A program made the position numbers and the translations under genes. A DNA stretch of 12,868 nt, taken from the NCBI GenBank assembly GCA_005883235.1, contig VAYE01000002.1:1-12868 (forward strand). Direction: 5' to 3'. The stretch is from Actinomycetota bacterium. GTDB taxonomy: Bacteria; Actinomycetota; Thermoleophilia; Gaiellales; Gaiellaceae. Shown piece by piece: positions 12,211-12,868 of this stretch. Below the pieces are notes generated by a model. It made no database searches, was not told the origin of the DNA, and saw nothing but the letters and a program-made list of their open reading frames with translations. Within the stretch, counting starts at the first letter, position 1, and each line of letters begins with the position of its first letter.

Positions 12211-12854
12211 GCTCGGAGCAGGTGCTGCTGCGGGCGCGCGGAGTCGCGCGGCGGTTCGGCCGCGAGCTGGCGCTGGCGCCCACCGACCTCGCCGTCTCTG
12301 CGGGCGAGACCGTCGCGCTCGTGGGCCCGAACGGCGCCGGTAAGTCGACCCTCCTCGCCATGCTGGCGGGTGCTCTCGATCCGTCGGAGGGAGAGGTCGA
12401 GCGACTCGAGGATCTGCGCGTCGGCTGGGCGCCTCAGCGGCCGGCGCACTACGGACGGCTGACCCCGCGCGAGAACCTCGAGCTCTTCGCGCGGCTCGAG
12501 GGCGAGCCGGACGCGAGCGCGGCGGCGGCGCGCCTGCTCGCCGACTTCGAGCTCCCCGACGGCGGCCGGCCGAGCGGCAACCTCTCCGTCGGCAACCGCC
12601 AGCGGCTGAACCTCGCGATCGCGCTCCTCGGCTCGCCGCGCGTGCTCCTCCTCGACGAGCCCACGGCTTCCCTCGATCCCGTGCACCGCGGGCGGCTCTG
12701 GGAGCGCGTCGAGGAGCTGAGCGAGGCGGGCGGCGCGGTCGTCTTCGCCACCCAGAACGTCGACGAGGTCGCCGGCCACGCCGGGCGGGTCGTCAAGCTC
12801 GACGACGGGAGGCTCGTCTTCGACGGTGAGCCACTCGCGGCGGTCCTCGCGTGA
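12207..12854 (+). CDS. ABC transporter ATP-binding protein
   Basis: The 215-residue product is a single nucleotide-binding domain, short for the family. It has Walker A GPNGAGKST (40-48), the Q-loop APQ (Q77), the signature LSVGNRQR (126-133, in place of LSGGQ), Walker B VLLLDEPTASLDP (146-158) with catalytic E151, and a D-loop. The switch histidine is replaced by glutamine: VVFATQNVDEV, Q183. The sequence style suggests an ABC-2-type exporter ATPase that works with a separate membrane subunit. GTG at 12207 overlaps the permease stop as GTGA, and the stop at 12852-12854 overlaps another GTG in the same way, so a three-gene translationally coupled operon is likely. The partner is probably the gene starting at 12851. 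Substrate unknown. Confidence 0.92.
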   Translation: MSSEQVLLRARGVARRFGRELALAPTDLAVSAGETVALVGPNGAGKSTLLAMLAGALDPSEGEVERLEDLRVGWAPQRPAHYGRLTPRENLELFARLEGEPDASAAAARLLADFELPDGGRPSGNLSVGNRQRLNLAIALLGSPRVLLLDEPTASLDPVHRGRLWERVEELSEAGGAVVFATQNVDEVAGHAGRVVKLDDGRLVFDGEPLAAVLA

Positions 12855-12868
12855 ACGTCCTCCTGCTG
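12851..12868 (+). CDS. Start of the next gene, likely the ABC permease partner (cut by the window edge)
   Basis: GTG at 12851 overlaps the ATPase TGA as GTGA, the same linkage as at 12207, and opens a frame reading V-N-V-L-L-L before the window ends. A hydrophobic start right after an ABC ATPase fits a membrane subunit. Only six codons are visible, so this is an inference from layout. Confidence 0.4.

Noticed and set aside
1..12868. Scan for tRNA/rRNA genes, CRISPR arrays, insertion sequences and integrases
   Set aside because: Nothing recognisable was seen; the window is almost entirely covered by protein genes and the only exact long repeat is the two-copy 105-bp duplication.

Overview
The window is high-GC DNA (about 73% in sampled coding lines) with 14 complete protein genes and the first codons of a fifteenth. 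Gene density is high, stop/start overlaps are frequent, and no RNA genes or mobile elements were seen. GC content, gene families and many apparently leaderless promoters fit a free-living Actinomycetota, plausibly Thermoleophilia (Gaiellales/Solirubrobacterales). That placement is inferred from style and content, not from a marker gene.

Layout. (1) 1-1851: a 2-oxo-acid dehydrogenase E2 acyltransferase (+), a convergent thioredoxin-fold protein without its CxxC cysteines (-), and a small glycine-rich membrane protein (+). (2) 1852-4687: two adjacent hairpins, the second resembling a terminator and ending one base before the next start codon. They precede a tight cluster: a nucleotide pyrophosphatase/alkaline-phosphatase-type hydrolase, protein-L-isoaspartate methyltransferase, acylphosphatase and a PRC-barrel-like protein. 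(3) 4704-8220: a cell-envelope glycosylation module made of a GtrA-like membrane protein and two large GT-C-fold membrane glycosyltransferase candidates, the last two overlapping. (4) 8240-9103: an unrecognised membrane-anchored protein with visibly lower GC than its neighbours. (5) 9116-10821, minus strand: a degenerate M23/LytM-like membrane protein followed by a YmdB-type (TIGR00282) metallophosphoesterase. The phosphoesterase carries a perfect 105-bp in-frame tandem duplication and seems to start at a CTG overlapping the upstream stop. (6) 10996-12868: an AI-2E/PerM-family permease, an ABC ATPase and the start of the next gene, all linked by GTGA overlaps.

The clearest window-wide pattern is a TAnnnT hexamer 6-9 nt before six start codons, which fits leaderless transcription. 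Genes inside operons instead use Shine-Dalgarno sequences or stop/start overlap. The items most worth a second look are the 105-bp duplication, the CTG start, the hairpins before the phosphohydrolase, a 23-nt element shared upstream of two genes, the cysteine-less thioredoxin fold and the LytM-like domain with a broken metal site. I did not find a clearly new multi-gene system.
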